Shown: piece after piece, positions 1-9,942 of the stretch
How the letters are laid out: the number at the start of each line of letters is the position of its first letter
Position numbering within the stretch: the stretch's first letter is position 1
Origin: Rachicladosporium sp. CCFEE 5018
Taxonomy: Eukaryota; Ascomycota; Dothideomycetes; Cladosporiales; Cladosporiaceae
Direction: 5' to 3'
Assembly (NCBI GenBank): GCA_002077045.2
Contig: KZ111167.1
Location: forward strand, 251,304-315,303
Length of the DNA: 64,000 bases
Program-made: the position numbers and the translations under genes
Notes under the pieces: generated by a model
The model's input: only the letters and a program-made list of their open reading frames with translations
Databases searched by the model: none
What the model was told of the DNA's origin: nothing

Positions 1-1021
1 GGTGGAGTTCCTCAGCAACATGAAGTATTGGCTCTTGACGTCTGCAGAGGACTGGGCAGAGTGGCAGACGCTGCTGGGCAAGTATGCGTTGTACTTCGAC
101 CGAGCCACGCACCCAGCGCAAATTCGACAGCAGCCTACGCCAATTCTTCCGCCTGCGTCCTCACTTTACCTACCGTTGGCACTGCCTTCACCACCAACGT
201 CAAATCACGCCTCTCCACCGTTCGGGACGGACCTGATGCACCACAGCTTTCCCTACAACACAGCTGGAACTACCCCGGCACCTTCACCCTTACGGCCGGT
301 GATAGGCACAGCATTGCCGAATCCACGAAAACGAAGCAGGGACGATCAGGGTACTGAGCCACCAATGAAAAGGGTTGCCGGTGGTTTGCCAGACTTGCTT
401 TCAACATATCCGGCCCAGTCCATGCAAAACCCACGACTGACCCTGCCAAGCCTTGCAACCACGCCAAATGGCATGACCAATGGTCGTCTTGGCTTGCCTA
501 CGCCTCAGAATCAGCAGCTACCTCCCCTCAACGTCCTAGCCAGAGCCATGGCTTTGGCACAGCAAGGTGCTCTGTCCCACTTGCATACGAATGCTGGTGC
601 CATCGCACTCCCTCCCTTGGAATCCGCTCAACAGCACTCCTACTTTCAGCAACCCTCGAGACAGCAAAGTCCGTACCTTCGGTCAGCGGTAACGTCACCA
701 ACAAGTGCAATGCCAGGATCAGCAGCAACCTTACATCCACCGACACAGGTTTCGCCATCGTACTACTTGCAGCAGCGGGACTCGCCGTATCGGCCAGTGC
801 ACAACGTGTCTACCTTACTGTACCCGCCGCCTTCCTCGGCGCTGCAACATCGACCTCAAAGCATCGAGTTCAATCAGATGCGTTATCAGCCACTGAGCAA
901 GTCGAATCAGCAGGATCAGACCGGTCACCTGCCTTATGTGGCGCAGAACGTCTGGCTGAACGGCAACACCCAGGAGGCGATGACACCTGTTCATCAGTGG
1001 CCGGGCTTCGTCAATCATTGA
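1..1021 (+). CDS. 3' end of Pro/Gln/Ser-rich putative nuclear regulator (partial)
   Basis: The frame is open from the left edge to a TGA at 1019-1021, so the 5' part of the gene lies outside the window. About 339 residues are visible. An aromatic segment near the start (YWLLTSAEDWAEW) looks like the end of a folded domain. The rest is low-complexity Pro, Gln, Ser and Leu sequence. It includes a bipartite basic motif (KRSRDDQGTEPPMKR) of nuclear-localisation type and a C-terminal conserved-looking SPYRPVHNVSTLLYPPPS motif. From memory this C-terminal motif recurs in a family of uncharacterised fungal proteins, but I cannot name the family. A role as a transcriptional regulator is inferred only from composition and the nuclear-type signal. 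There is no methionine at the edge, so the start is not in view. Confidence 0.75.
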   Translation, partial: VEFLSNMKYWLLTSAEDWAEWQTLLGKYALYFDRATHPAQIRQQPTPILPPASSLYLPLALPSPPTSNHASPPFGTDLMHHSFPYNTAGTTPAPSPLRPVIGTALPNPRKRSRDDQGTEPPMKRVAGGLPDLLSTYPAQSMQNPRLTLPSLATTPNGMTNGRLGLPTPQNQQLPPLNVLARAMALAQQGALSHLHTNAGAIALPPLESAQQHSYFQQPSRQQSPYLRSAVTSPTSAMPGSAATLHPPTQVSPSYYLQQRDSPYRPVHNVSTLLYPPPSSALQHRPQSIEFNQMRYQPLSKSNQQDQTGHLPYVAQNVWLNGNTQEAMTPVHQWPGFVNH

Positions 1022-1999
1022 AGCCGTCAAGTAAATACAGATACTACCACCCGAACAGGCTTATGGCCTTCTGATCGCCACTATCGAGGGTTCACCGGAC
1101 TTCACGTCCGACAGAGTCTCGTTTCATTACCACTGCAGCGTTCAAGCGAACAGCGATTGATAGATTAGACACGGAGCAGGAAGGAATGCGGGCGCGCAGA
1201 GGCAGTTAGCTTCCCGCCAGGAGCAATCTCACAGGCGTTGCATACAGCGGACGCCGCCGTGCTGGCATGTGCGAGACTGGCATGGAAAGACAGGACAGAA
1301 AGTCGTGTACATAAATAACCAACAACTTTCAAGCCAACGGCCATCCGGTCGATTTCAATTCGGGCACTGAGGCGAGCAAGGTTCCTGTTTACATCTTCCT
1401 GACCCGCAGCTTGCGTTGAAACTATCATCCAGGTACTTATCTGAAGGATTCGCATGGAGCGGCACGGGCTGTGATACTGGCCAGATGCAGTAAATGGACG
1501 AAAGATCGCTAGCCTGAGGCAGCACTAGCCTTGGGCTTCGAAAGGTGCCTCACTCCAAGACTCCGCCTAGCTGGATGTTTGTATACTGCCTTTCACTGCA
1601 ATCACTCTTGCTCTATTGTTGGCTCCTCGCTGGCTTGCGGACACTTTGGACTGCTCCCATTTGGCTACTAATCCAGAGATAGTCAACGTCTAGGCTTTTC
1701 GATGCAGAGCCAAAACTCCGCGGACACGAAGCCATGCTAACAATTTGGATCACTGCCCCTCACTACCTAGCCCGCATGTTGGATGTCCACTGACATACGG
1801 GTGTTGATGAAGGATCATGTCTTGTGACGACAGAGGATTGTTGGTCAAGGGGTGGAAGTCCAACGCACCGTCAGAACGGTTGGGGATCGAAGTCCTGCTG
1901 GCAATCTCGACCAGTGCACCTTGCTACCTTCTCTGGACATTAGCAGCCCATCGGCATGCGTTTGCCGTCTCGGTATCCTGTCTGATGCCTGATCACGCG
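1022..1999. other. Intergenic region, no gene supported
   Basis: This stretch of about 980 bases holds only short frames in several phases without homology or splice structure that I recognise. It probably contains the 3' UTR of the left-edge gene. Together with the adjoining inverted-repeat element it forms one of the gene-poorest parts of the window. Confidence 0.6.
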
Positions 2000-2220
2000 A
2001 GTGACAAAAGAAGCGGATCACTCAGCAATTTACCATGTGCGAGACTGCTATTATATGCCGCACCGCACGTGTACATACGTACCTCAAGCTATAAGAGAGA
2101 GTGTGGTCTCTTCGGACAACTCTCCTAGGCAGTGCTAGCAGCAACTTGCTGTAGCGATGCAGTCTATACCAGTATGATTCACCGCACGGAGCTCTTGGGT
2201 GGTCGGCTTCTTCTGTCATT
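2000..2220. mobile_element. MITE-like inverted-repeat element, copy 1 (221 bp)
   Basis: The left end (agtgacaaaagaagcgga, from 2000) is the imperfect inverse of the right end (tcggcttcttctgtcatt, to 2220). About 19 of 24 terminal positions match. A second element of exactly the same length, with matching ends and a diverged interior, lies at 22370-22590. There is no coding capacity. Size, terminal inverted repeats and multiple copies are the hallmarks of a non-autonomous DNA transposon (MITE). I could not define a clear target-site duplication, so the superfamily is unknown. Confidence 0.7.
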
Positions 2221-2747
2221 CGGATGCTGAGCAAGGAGCGTTGGTCTACCAACTGGAGACCAACACCTGGCCAACACTATCGATAGGACGCAGTGCTGAT
2301 ATCGATCTGAAGCGCTGGTCTCGACCTTCTTCTCTGCTATTGGGCTTTCACTGGTGTACGTGTTCTATTGAAGGATCACGTTGAGCAAGGAAGCAAGCCT
2401 GTTGGTCCGTCGGCGGCGGTCCACCACACGGCGGAGAGCTCGATCATGACCTGCACATAGCTGCGAGCAACGACGCCTCGTTGTTGGTAACCAGCCTGGG
2501 CGCAGCACGTCCGTAAAGAATCTCGACATGACTGGCTCGGGGCCTACTCCTGGGCGTTGGTACTCTCGAAGCCAACAGGCACGGCTAGTGACCTTGCCCA
2601 AGGCACTGAGTCGAGAAATGGGGTATAAGTACACGAGCTCGGCGAGCCTCTGTTCGCTTCTTCTCCTCTATCATCCAAGCAAGACTTTCCACAAGCTACT
2701 AGACACTTCCATTACAAGCACAGCAACATCAACTCCAGTCCGCCACG
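2221..2747. promoter_or_regulatory. Upstream region of the secreted Cys-rich protein gene
   Basis: There is a TATA-like box (tataag at 2624-2629) about 124 bases before the ATG. A pyrimidine-rich tract (about 2640-2695) and an ACA/CAA-rich leader follow, which is a common layout for strongly expressed fungal genes. The rest of the stretch shows no gene. Confidence 0.4.
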
Positions 2748-3050
2748 ATGCAGTTCAACGCCGTTGCCCTCATGGCCGCTCTTCTTGCCCTCAATCCCCT
2801 CTTAGCCTACGCTGCTGCAGGCGACTGCGCATTGGGTGGCAAGCACCTCGGAGATGGTTGCAAGAAGGCAGCAGACAAGGGGCAGAAGTATGCCTGTGGT
2901 ACTGGCCGTGTTGTAAGTCGTCAGACCATTGGTCTTATAGCAGACTTACTGATGCTACGATAGCTCAAGTGCCAGGACAATGTGTGGGTTCTTGACCACA
3001 ACTGCAACAGTGACCAGAAGTGTGCGAGCTGCGGATGCACCGCGAAATGA
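2748..3050 (+). CDS. Small secreted cysteine-rich protein (effector-like)
   Basis: There are two exons, 2748-2912 and 2964-3050. They are separated by a 51-nt phase-0 intron with a GTAAGT donor, an ACTGAT-type branch site and a TAG acceptor. The product has 83 residues. Residues 1-24 form a signal peptide with an Ala/Leu-rich core ending in Ala-Ala-Ala. The mature part of about 59 residues has eight cysteines, at 27, 38, 50, 58, 69, 75, 78 and 80, enough for four disulfides, and is Lys/Gly-rich before the intron. There is no transmembrane segment or GPI signal. Size, secretion signal and cysteine count match the general profile of fungal small secreted proteins that act outside the cell, either on a host or as antimicrobials. 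No specific family is recognised and the function is unknown. Its only near neighbour upstream is the MITE copy. Confidence 0.8.
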
Positions 3051-3437
3051 GTTGTTTCGGAGATGAAAAGGGTCGGTCTGAGAAGGGTCATGGTACCTAG
3101 TTACGCTCTCTATCGCGGGCAATGAATGAGACGGGATGGTTGTTTCTTTGGGGATGATAATGTAATTACGCTCTTTACCGACAGCAATAAAGTGACACTG
3201 GCCAGTAAACCTATATACATCCTCTCCAAAGTCAACATCATTCGCTGTCCCGGGGCGTTTCTCCCGCGAGCCAACGGTGAGGTATGAGATTAACGTGTAT
3301 CTCGTTACTATGTAGTGTCGTCGTTCTGGACGTGACGCTCCTCGATGCATGACATCAGCGGCCTTCTGCTCCGAGCTACCTCGAGGTACCGAACCGGAAA
3401 ACATTACACCTCTATAGTGTGTTATCCTCCTTGCGAT
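3051..3437. other. Intergenic region between secreted protein and IBA57
   Basis: About 390 bases hold the 3' end of the secreted-protein gene and the upstream region of the IBA57 gene. No further gene is seen. The IBA57 frame is open upstream to 3345, but the extra residues do not look like part of the conserved protein. Confidence 0.5.
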
Positions 3438-4622
3438 ATGCTTATGAGAACTTCCCGATGCCCGCATATAAGCCCAAGATGTCTTCTTCCGCGCCGTCCG
3501 CAGGTTCGCCTCGCTTCCACCCACACCAGCCCTAGCCCTCGCCCTCCGCCCCCGTCCGGTGCAGCCCACCTCACGAATCGCCGCCTGCTCTCCATCCATG
3601 GCCCTGATGCCCCAAAGTTCCTTCAAGGCATCATCACCGCTAACGTCCGCCCCGATACCCGCGCAGGCTTCTATGCCGCCTTCCTTACAGGCCAGGGTAA
3701 AGTCCTGAACGATGTCTTTGTGTATCCAACGCTTGGTTCTACTTGGCACAACGAGACGCACGGAGACGAGGATCCGGGGTTTCTGGTGGAGGTAGATGCT
3801 GCGCAGGCGGGGGAGTTGGAGAGACATGTCAAGCGGCATAAGCTAAGGGCGAAGCTGAAGTTGAGGTTGCTTGGGGAAGGGGAGATGGGTGTTTGGGGTG
3901 TTTGGAGGGAGGATGAGAGGTGGACTGCGCACTCATCTGGTGATGGTGGTGGAGTGGATGGAGAGCTGGGACTGGTAGACTGTAGGGCACCAGGGATGGG
4001 GAGGAGAGTTTTGATGCCGGCCGGGAGTGCTGGGGGAAGTCCAGTGGGGAAGGCCGGTTCGCTGGAGAAGCTTGAGGAAGCGCCACTGAGCGCGTATACT
4101 ATTCGGAGGTATCTAAGGGGAGTGCCCGAGGGACAGCAAGAGTTGAAGCGAGAGGACGTGCTACCGCTTAACGCCAACATTGACCTGATGGGCGGGATAG
4201 ATTTCAAAAAGGGATGCTACACTGGACAGGAGCTGACAATACGGACGCATCATACTGGTGTCGTGCGGCGTAGGATACTACCGGTCTCACTGTACGACCT
4301 GACTGGCAAAGTGCCCGAGACGCTGGAGTACAGTACTACTGCGCAACTTACGATACCCGACAGCGATATAGACATCAAGAAGCAGGACAAGCGCAATTGC
4401 GCTACGGGCAAGTTCATCGCTGGTACCGGCAACATTGGACTTGCTATGTGCAGGTTGGAGCAGATGACAGATCTTGTAGTCTCGAGTGAAGGCAGCACTG
4501 TCTCCGTAGGCGACAGATTCGCTGCGCTGACTGCCGACGGATCTGAAACCGGCGTCAAGGCTTTCGTACCGGACTGGCTGAGAGGTCAGATCCGTGCGCC
4601 GAAGATACAGAAACGTGTGTGA
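3438..4622 (+). CDS. CAF17: Mitochondrial Fe-S assembly factor IBA57/CAF17 (GcvT-like)
   Basis: The single-exon frame encodes 394 residues from the ATG at 3438. That start gives an Arg-rich, acid-poor N-terminus (MLMRTSRCPHISPR...) of the mitochondrial-presequence type. An in-frame ATG at 3345 would add 31 unlikely residues. The body begins with the folate-binding-type fold (RRLLSIHGPDAPKFLQGI) and carries the family signature KGCYTGQE near residue 260, followed by a T-H-H-x-G segment. IBA57/CAF17 proteins are aminomethyltransferase-like factors that act with ISA1/ISA2 in the matrix to build [4Fe-4S] clusters for aconitase-type and radical-SAM enzymes. A Gly/Glu-rich insertion (about residues 140-200) looks less conserved. 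The gene converges with the dehydrogenase on the other strand, with 45 bases between the stops. Confidence 0.9.
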   Translation: MLMRTSRCPHISPRCLLPRRPQVRLASTHTSPSPRPPPPSGAAHLTNRRLLSIHGPDAPKFLQGIITANVRPDTRAGFYAAFLTGQGKVLNDVFVYPTLGSTWHNETHGDEDPGFLVEVDAAQAGELERHVKRHKLRAKLKLRLLGEGEMGVWGVWREDERWTAHSSGDGGGVDGELGLVDCRAPGMGRRVLMPAGSAGGSPVGKAGSLEKLEEAPLSAYTIRRYLRGVPEGQQELKREDVLPLNANIDLMGGIDFKKGCYTGQELTIRTHHTGVVRRRILPVSLYDLTGKVPETLEYSTTAQLTIPDSDIDIKKQDKRNCATGKFIAGTGNIGLAMCRLEQMTDLVVSSEGSTVSVGDRFAALTADGSETGVKAFVPDWLRGQIRAPKIQKRV

Positions 4623-4667
4623 ACGACCAATGTACAACCCACGACGACTGCGATCCACATACAGCAG

Positions 4668-5703
4668 CTACACCTGCTCAGCGATCCAGCCCTCGCCACT
4701 TCCAAGGACCTCAGTGCCGGTGTCTAGGTCCTTGGTCTGGCGTTCGCCCAGCCACTGAGGCCGAAGTCGGATCTTGCCCTCCTCTAGCTTCCAGCCACGC
4801 CCGCCTTCGACGTAAATGGCCTCGCCAGTAAGGGCTGGGTCTGCGATCACGCCGAGCATGATCTGAGCGACTGCTTCGGGGGTGTTTGAGGGTAGCCCTG
4901 CGGCGTCCCAGAGACCTTCTACTCCAGCTACCATGCGGGTGAGAGTCATCCATGGGCAGATTGTGTTGGTGCGGATTGGATATGGCTTGTACTTTCCAAG
5001 ATCACTGCATGAGTGGCTAATCAGCTGGAGATGAATCGACGCGATGAACGATCTACGATACCTCCGCAACGACCTCATGAGTCCCATCACACCATGCTTG
5101 CTTGTTACATATGCGTAGAGGCCTGGGTCCTCGCGAAAACCTGCGACACTGGATGTGAACGTGAGGCTCTTGTCCACGGACAATTGTCGTCGCCGGATGC
5201 ATTTTGGCAAAGATACACGCTCGCGATCCTGGCAAAGTAGAGAGGGCCTTTCAGGTTCACATCAAGCACTTGGACGCTCTTCTTCGGTTCCTCCCGGACA
5301 CTCTCGAGCGTCAGCTGGGGATCAATGAGATTCTCTTGCTCGCCTATGCCAGCATTGGAGAAGGCATGATCGACTCGTTGGCACGTCTCAAAGGCCTTCT
5401 CGAAGAGCTTGAGATTATCGGCGTACGATGTTACGTCGCAGTGGATGAAGTGCACTTGTGCAACATCGGATTGGAGTTCCTGAGCCAATGCCTCGCCGGG
5501 CGAGTCGAGGACATCGCCGAAGAAGACGTGGGCTCCTGCTGTGTGGCAGAGACGGACCAAGGCTGCACCTATGCCGATGGCTCCCTGCGGTAGTCATTCA
5601 GTGAGATCACTTCCGGCTAGTACCTCGATAGACTTACTCCCGTCAGTACAACAACCTTGCCCTTGAGTGAGATGTTATCAGGAGGGTGGAAGTGATGAGA
5701 CAT
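4668..5703 (-). CDS. Short-chain dehydrogenase/reductase with apparent frameshift
   Basis: The exons read 5703-5638, 5584-5062 and 5004-4668. Intron 1 is 5585-5637 and intron 2 is 5005-5061, both GT-AG. The joined protein of about 308 residues has the Rossmann signature TG-GAIGIG split by intron 1, an NAGIG motif, TSSVAG with the catalytic Ser, and YVTSK with the catalytic Tyr and Lys. It is therefore a classical NAD(P)-dependent SDR. The closest remembered relatives are fungal 15-hydroxyprostaglandin-dehydrogenase-like SDRs, and the substrate is unknown. Exon 2 needs a one-base correction between 5177 and 5178 (minus strand CC|GTGG) to keep the frame before DKSLTFTSS. A 50-nt intron at 5169-5218 would also restore the frame, but it would remove residues that the family normally has. 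The gene is either a recent pseudogene or carries a sequence error. Confidence 0.75.
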
Positions 5704-6058
5704 GGCTGGGCAACTGCTGACATTGATCTACCAATACTATGTATTCAATCAATGCAATACGCTCCTCCAGAATCAAATACATGCTGCTATTCACGTTTCC
5801 TGACACATTGTCGCCGTGACTGGCAACCCGGCACTTACATACGGCGGCCATGCGCTTTGATGTGCCCCACCAAAACCCCCGCTTCAAGATTCCGGTGCTC
5901 TGGCACGGGTGAAACCCAAGTTGAGGGCCTCAGATGTGACCGTGACTAGCTTCAATAGCCTCTGAGCGAATCAGAGCACCGTTTTGGACTTCATCTGGCC
6001 CTTGCTGAAGCTGCATCAACTTCCAGACTTCAAAACACGGCCACACTCGTTCTGCACC
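5704..6058. promoter_or_regulatory. Divergent promoter, SDR / CSL4
   Basis: The 355 bases between two divergent start codons must hold both promoters. No clear TATA box or named site is seen. Confidence 0.4.
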
Positions 6059-6634
6059 ATGTCTTCTCCCACCATCGTCCTCCCCGGTCAACCTCTCGGT
6101 TCCTCCGCCACTAACATCCCCGGCGCCGGCTCCCACATCCACGCCGGCCACATCTACTCGTCCCTAGCCGGCCCTCTCTCAAAATCTTCCACCTCGAAAG
6201 CCACTCCCCACTCAACCCTCACCGTCTCCCGCCCCTCCGGCATTCTCATCCCCGAAACTGGCACCACAGTCCTCGGCCGCATAACCCGCACCAATCCCCG
6301 TCAAGCCAACCTCTCTATCCTCGCCCTCGGCCCCAGCGGCGAACACACCTGCCGCGACTCTTTTCCCGCCATAATCCGACAACAGGACATCCGCGCTACG
6401 GAAATCGACAAAGTGAAGGTGGCGGAGAGCTTTCGGGTCGGCGACGTGGTGAGGGCTACGGTCATCAGTTTGGGGGACGAGAGGAGCTACTTTTGTAGTA
6501 CGGCGAAGAATGAACTCGGGGTTGTGATGGCTGTTAGTGAGAGAGGCAATCAGATGGTTCCGGTGTCTTGGAGGGAGTTTCTGGACGAGAAGACTGGGGC
6601 GAGGGAGTTGAGGAAGGTGGCTAAGCCGGTGTGA
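6059..6634 (+). CDS. CSL4: Exosome complex cap subunit CSL4
   Basis: The single-exon frame encodes 191 residues from the ATG at 6059 (context caccATG). The N-terminal segment starts VLPGQPLGSS and contains GAGSHIHAGHIYSSLAG, typical of the CSL4 N-terminal domain. A central S1-type RNA-binding domain follows (GTTVLGRITRTN... to VGDVVRATVISLGDERSYFCST). A C-terminal segment with NELGVVMA and WREFLDEKTG ends the protein. CSL4 is one of the three S1/KH cap proteins of the RNA exosome, which processes and degrades RNA 3'-5' in nucleus and cytoplasm. Length and domain order match the eukaryotic family. The frame is open for 25 codons upstream, but the family begins at this methionine. Confidence 0.93.
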   Translation: MSSPTIVLPGQPLGSSATNIPGAGSHIHAGHIYSSLAGPLSKSSTSKATPHSTLTVSRPSGILIPETGTTVLGRITRTNPRQANLSILALGPSGEHTCRDSFPAIIRQQDIRATEIDKVKVAESFRVGDVVRATVISLGDERSYFCSTAKNELGVVMAVSERGNQMVPVSWREFLDEKTGARELRKVAKPV

Positions 6635-7276
6635 GAGGCGTGAACGTTTCGACAGGTCTACGCATGGTGTCACATTGAAGACTACTGAGTGCTGCTTGCT
6701 TTGAGCTACGCAGTCAGCCGGCCGATCAATCTGCAGCCTTCACATTTGGAGACGGGACCCAGGAAAGGTCGATTGTGAAGGAGAGGACAGAGCCGGAGAG
6801 CAATGTGAGGAAGCGTCTAGCCGATTCAGGACCTTCCCATCGTAAGTACATGGTCTCCATCGTTTCCTTGCTTGGCCTGAATGCTCGTCTGATCACCTCA
6901 AGCCGCCTCAAAGACGATACATGATCAGGGTCGTACCTTCCGCCAGCTAGAGACAAAGCGGGAAGTGAAGCACCTGGTACTCATAAGTCACTGTCGCGCC
7001 CCACTTGCTGCGCCCGCAGATCTCATCTCCCTCACTACGCTATATACATGACTCATTACCGGATCACCAATGAGCGCACGGTGGCGCCTGGATGCATGAA
7101 GTGAAGGCGGCGTTTGAGGAGCCCGTGCATGCAAACTCTGATGCCAAGGATTCGAAGCTGCTTGAGCTCATGCGCCGCCTCCATTTACATGTGACATTCA
7201 TTATTGCGGTCGAATTCATCGAAGGCGGTCTCGGTGCTTGTGGACCATCACAGGAAGCGCATTGAAGCATTGGAGC
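6635..7276. other. Intergenic region upstream of the 797-aa orphan gene
   Basis: About 640 bases hold the CSL4 3' end and the upstream region of the next gene. Only short overlapping frames are seen. An unrecognised non-coding or coding upstream exon of the next gene cannot be excluded. Confidence 0.4.
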
Positions 7277-9670
7277 ATGATGGCTGTCCCTTTTGGTCTC
7301 GAGGACGTCAAGTTCCGTGTTATCACGCTTGCCGACTCACCGGTCAAGAATGCAAAGCGGACTGAGACGGCATGGAGCAAGATGAGTGCTTCTGACGCGA
7401 CCGATATCATTGATGCATTCCTCGACTCGCGCTCCGCCAGTATCAGACAAGAGCGCAACGCGCTTGGACGAATCCTGGACCGGCACATGTCTATTATTGT
7501 CAAACGATGGCTGGGCAAGAACAAGAAGCAACGATGCGCGGTCCTCGAGAAAGCATGGGACGGTGACATGCACTCGACGAATCGCGCAAGCTGGAACGAC
7601 TCGTCTGTCGACAATGCGCTAGTCTTGTTGAACCGCGATGCCTGGTTGTGGCCAGAGATCAACAAAGAAGGCCTCTGTGACAAGCAGGACTTGCTCACGC
7701 TTCTCGATGCGCGTGCCCAACATGATCCCGTTATCTTCACGACAATGGACGTCAACAGCATGGACCTCATTGGCTCTGACGTTGACAGTCACATACCGAC
7801 CTCGATCGACAATCACTTCATTGTGTTTCGTACCTTGGACGATCCTCTTGGCTACTGCGCATTGACGGCATTGTCCGATGGAGACAATCGGTACTCCATT
7901 GCGACTGGGTTGCTCTTGTTGGAGGTGCAAGAGCGCAAGATGCGCTTCTTAGTCGAGTGCGTGATGGGCATACTGCATGACATCAAGGGCAATGCCCTGA
8001 TGGATTCTGCCCTAGAGGTCTATACGCTTGATGTATCGACCCACAATGCCGAGCAAGAGTCTCTAGCCAGGACCGTAGCCCAGGTACCTTACCAGGCGCC
8101 CAAGGGCATGGACCTTGCCCGCCTGAGGAGTCTTCTGTCGGCTCGATACGATGCAACGACCGACCATCTTTGGAGCTTGCGCGAAGATCCTGCTCATTAC
8201 GAGGAGTCCATTCGCGAGTCGGCGTCATACAGATGGGAAACGATCCCCGGTCAAGATGGGGTGTTGCCCACGCGGGAGTCACCGGATCATGCGCTATGGA
8301 ATGCTGCCATCAACGATGACGTTGTCGGTAGTTGTATCGCGTTGGAGCGATGGTCGGAATTGAAGCAACAGGTCAATGCCTTGCAAGTCTTGCTCGAGCA
8401 ACGCAGTGGTAACGAGCCCTCTCAGGCTTACGTCCATGCGCTTTTGCGGTTCAGGCACTATGTCCTGGAAATCGCCGCAAAGCTCATCGTCGATATCGAG
8501 AGACTGCTGGGAGTCTCCGCACCCTTCCATGAGTATGTGCGCATGAACAGTGACCGTACGCGGCCTCAATCTCGCGTTGGTCGCCAACTGGATAAGGCCA
8601 GAGAGTTCTTGGATCTCTCGTGCACCGCCATCCGGGAGTGGGGAAGGGTGACCCTAGAGCACGGAAGAACTGGTGTTATCGACGAGCTGCAACTAGCAAT
8701 AGACTCCGATGGCCGGCTTCAGGCACTGATCGCACCTCTTGTCGCCGTCAAATTAGCGGATCTGGGCACACTCACCGAATGCACACGTGTGCTCCAGCTG
8801 AACCAGCCTCTTTGCTCTAGCTACATACAGTGCCACAAAGACATAGCTACAACGCTCAAGGCAGACTTCGCAGGCTTCGAGAAGCGTTGTCTATCCGTCA
8901 AGGTCATTGTTGCCCTCAGCCTCAAAGACATCGGCTATGAAGGGCATCCCGAGGACCGACGCCTGTACTATCCGATTGCGCAACGTCGTACTCAGGCGAA
9001 CGTCAATGCCTTGCGAGCGGCTGAGGCGATTCTCGACCGTGTATGGAGCGATTTCGGCAGCAAGCTCGGCCCATTCCTGGGTAAGCTTGCTGGAACGGCC
9101 ACTGGGCGCCTGCTGGCCAACCCACGACCATTGTACCGCACTGCACCCTGGGCCGAGCGCTTGCAGACTTCGGTCCCGCTCCCTCAGCCTACATACAAAG
9201 TAGGTGACACCATCACGTTTGGCGTCACACCCCTCAACACCGCCGATGGGACGTCGGACTACTCTGCAGCAGTCCTGAAGACAAAGAAGAAGACAAAGGG
9301 CATTGCCGACCCTGCGCTTCAACTCGGTGACATCGACTTGTCCGACTCCGACGGAGAAGTCATTCCCGAGGTCTTCCGCCTCAACGCCCGCGCCCTCAAG
9401 GTCTTCAGCACCATGTTCTTCACGGTGGGTGTGGATCGTACGCCCGGCGAGGTCTCGTGGAGGGACTTTTTGTACGGTATGGCAGCTATGGGGTTCAGCT
9501 CTGAGAAGCTGCGCGGGTCTGAGTGGCGATTCGCTCACCCACAGCGCCGTCCTATCATTGTGCACGACCCACACCCAAAGAGCAATATTCCTTACGAGAG
9601 GCTGCGTCGTGTCGGAAGAAGGATGAACAGGGCGTATGGGTGGGAGGCCGGGATGTTTGAGCAGGCCTGA
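7277..9670 (+). CDS. Large fungus-type protein of unknown function
   Basis: The frame is uninterrupted from 7166 to the stop at 9668-9670. The first ATGs are at 7277 and 7280, giving 797 or 796 residues. The protein is soluble and acidic-to-neutral, without signal peptide or transmembrane helices. It is rich in Leu, Asp and Arg and likely largely helical in the middle. Recognisable but unnamed stretches are the dHLWSLREDP segment with a YRWETIPGQ motif (about residues 300-330) and a well-ordered C-terminus from about residue 690 (VFSTMFFTVG, SWRDFLYGMAAMGF, GSEWRFAHP). These recur, from memory, in large uncharacterised ascomycete protein families that are often present in several copies per genome. 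No catalytic motif is evident, so no function is proposed. Confidence 0.8.
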   Translation: MMAVPFGLEDVKFRVITLADSPVKNAKRTETAWSKMSASDATDIIDAFLDSRSASIRQERNALGRILDRHMSIIVKRWLGKNKKQRCAVLEKAWDGDMHSTNRASWNDSSVDNALVLLNRDAWLWPEINKEGLCDKQDLLTLLDARAQHDPVIFTTMDVNSMDLIGSDVDSHIPTSIDNHFIVFRTLDDPLGYCALTALSDGDNRYSIATGLLLLEVQERKMRFLVECVMGILHDIKGNALMDSALEVYTLDVSTHNAEQESLARTVAQVPYQAPKGMDLARLRSLLSARYDATTDHLWSLREDPAHYEESIRESASYRWETIPGQDGVLPTRESPDHALWNAAINDDVVGSCIALERWSELKQQVNALQVLLEQRSGNEPSQAYVHALLRFRHYVLEIAAKLIVDIERLLGVSAPFHEYVRMNSDRTRPQSRVGRQLDKAREFLDLSCTAIREWGRVTLEHGRTGVIDELQLAIDSDGRLQALIAPLVAVKLADLGTLTECTRVLQLNQPLCSSYIQCHKDIATTLKADFAGFEKRCLSVKVIVALSLKDIGYEGHPEDRRLYYPIAQRRTQANVNALRAAEAILDRVWSDFGSKLGPFLGKLAGTATGRLLANPRPLYRTAPWAERLQTSVPLPQPTYKVGDTITFGVTPLNTADGTSDYSAAVLKTKKKTKGIADPALQLGDIDLSDSDGEVIPEVFRLNARALKVFSTMFFTVGVDRTPGEVSWRDFLYGMAAMGFSSEKLRGSEWRFAHPQRRPIIVHDPHPKSNIPYERLRRVGRRMNRAYGWEAGMFEQA

Positions 9671-9942
9671 AAGTGTAGTATTCGGACAGTCGGTGTGGGT
9701 AGGATACATTGGACAATTGCGCCTGCTCGCAAGCATGGGACGGGTGCAGCTACTTCGGAGAACGGACTGGGAACGTATCAAGCATGGGCACAGGAGAGAT
9801 CACGGCGCATATGTGGGACATAGCATACCTACGTTGAACGTATTACAGCACATCAACATGCCAGGTGGCAAGCGACTCACACGTCCCCACTCTCAACCAC
9901 TGATCTGTAACACGCCTCCCGAGCAGCACTTCCTGTCTCCTC

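Noticed and set aside
3345..3437. Upstream start for IBA57 at 3345
   Set aside because: The extra 31 residues are not presequence-like, while the ATG at 3438 gives a good mitochondrial leader.
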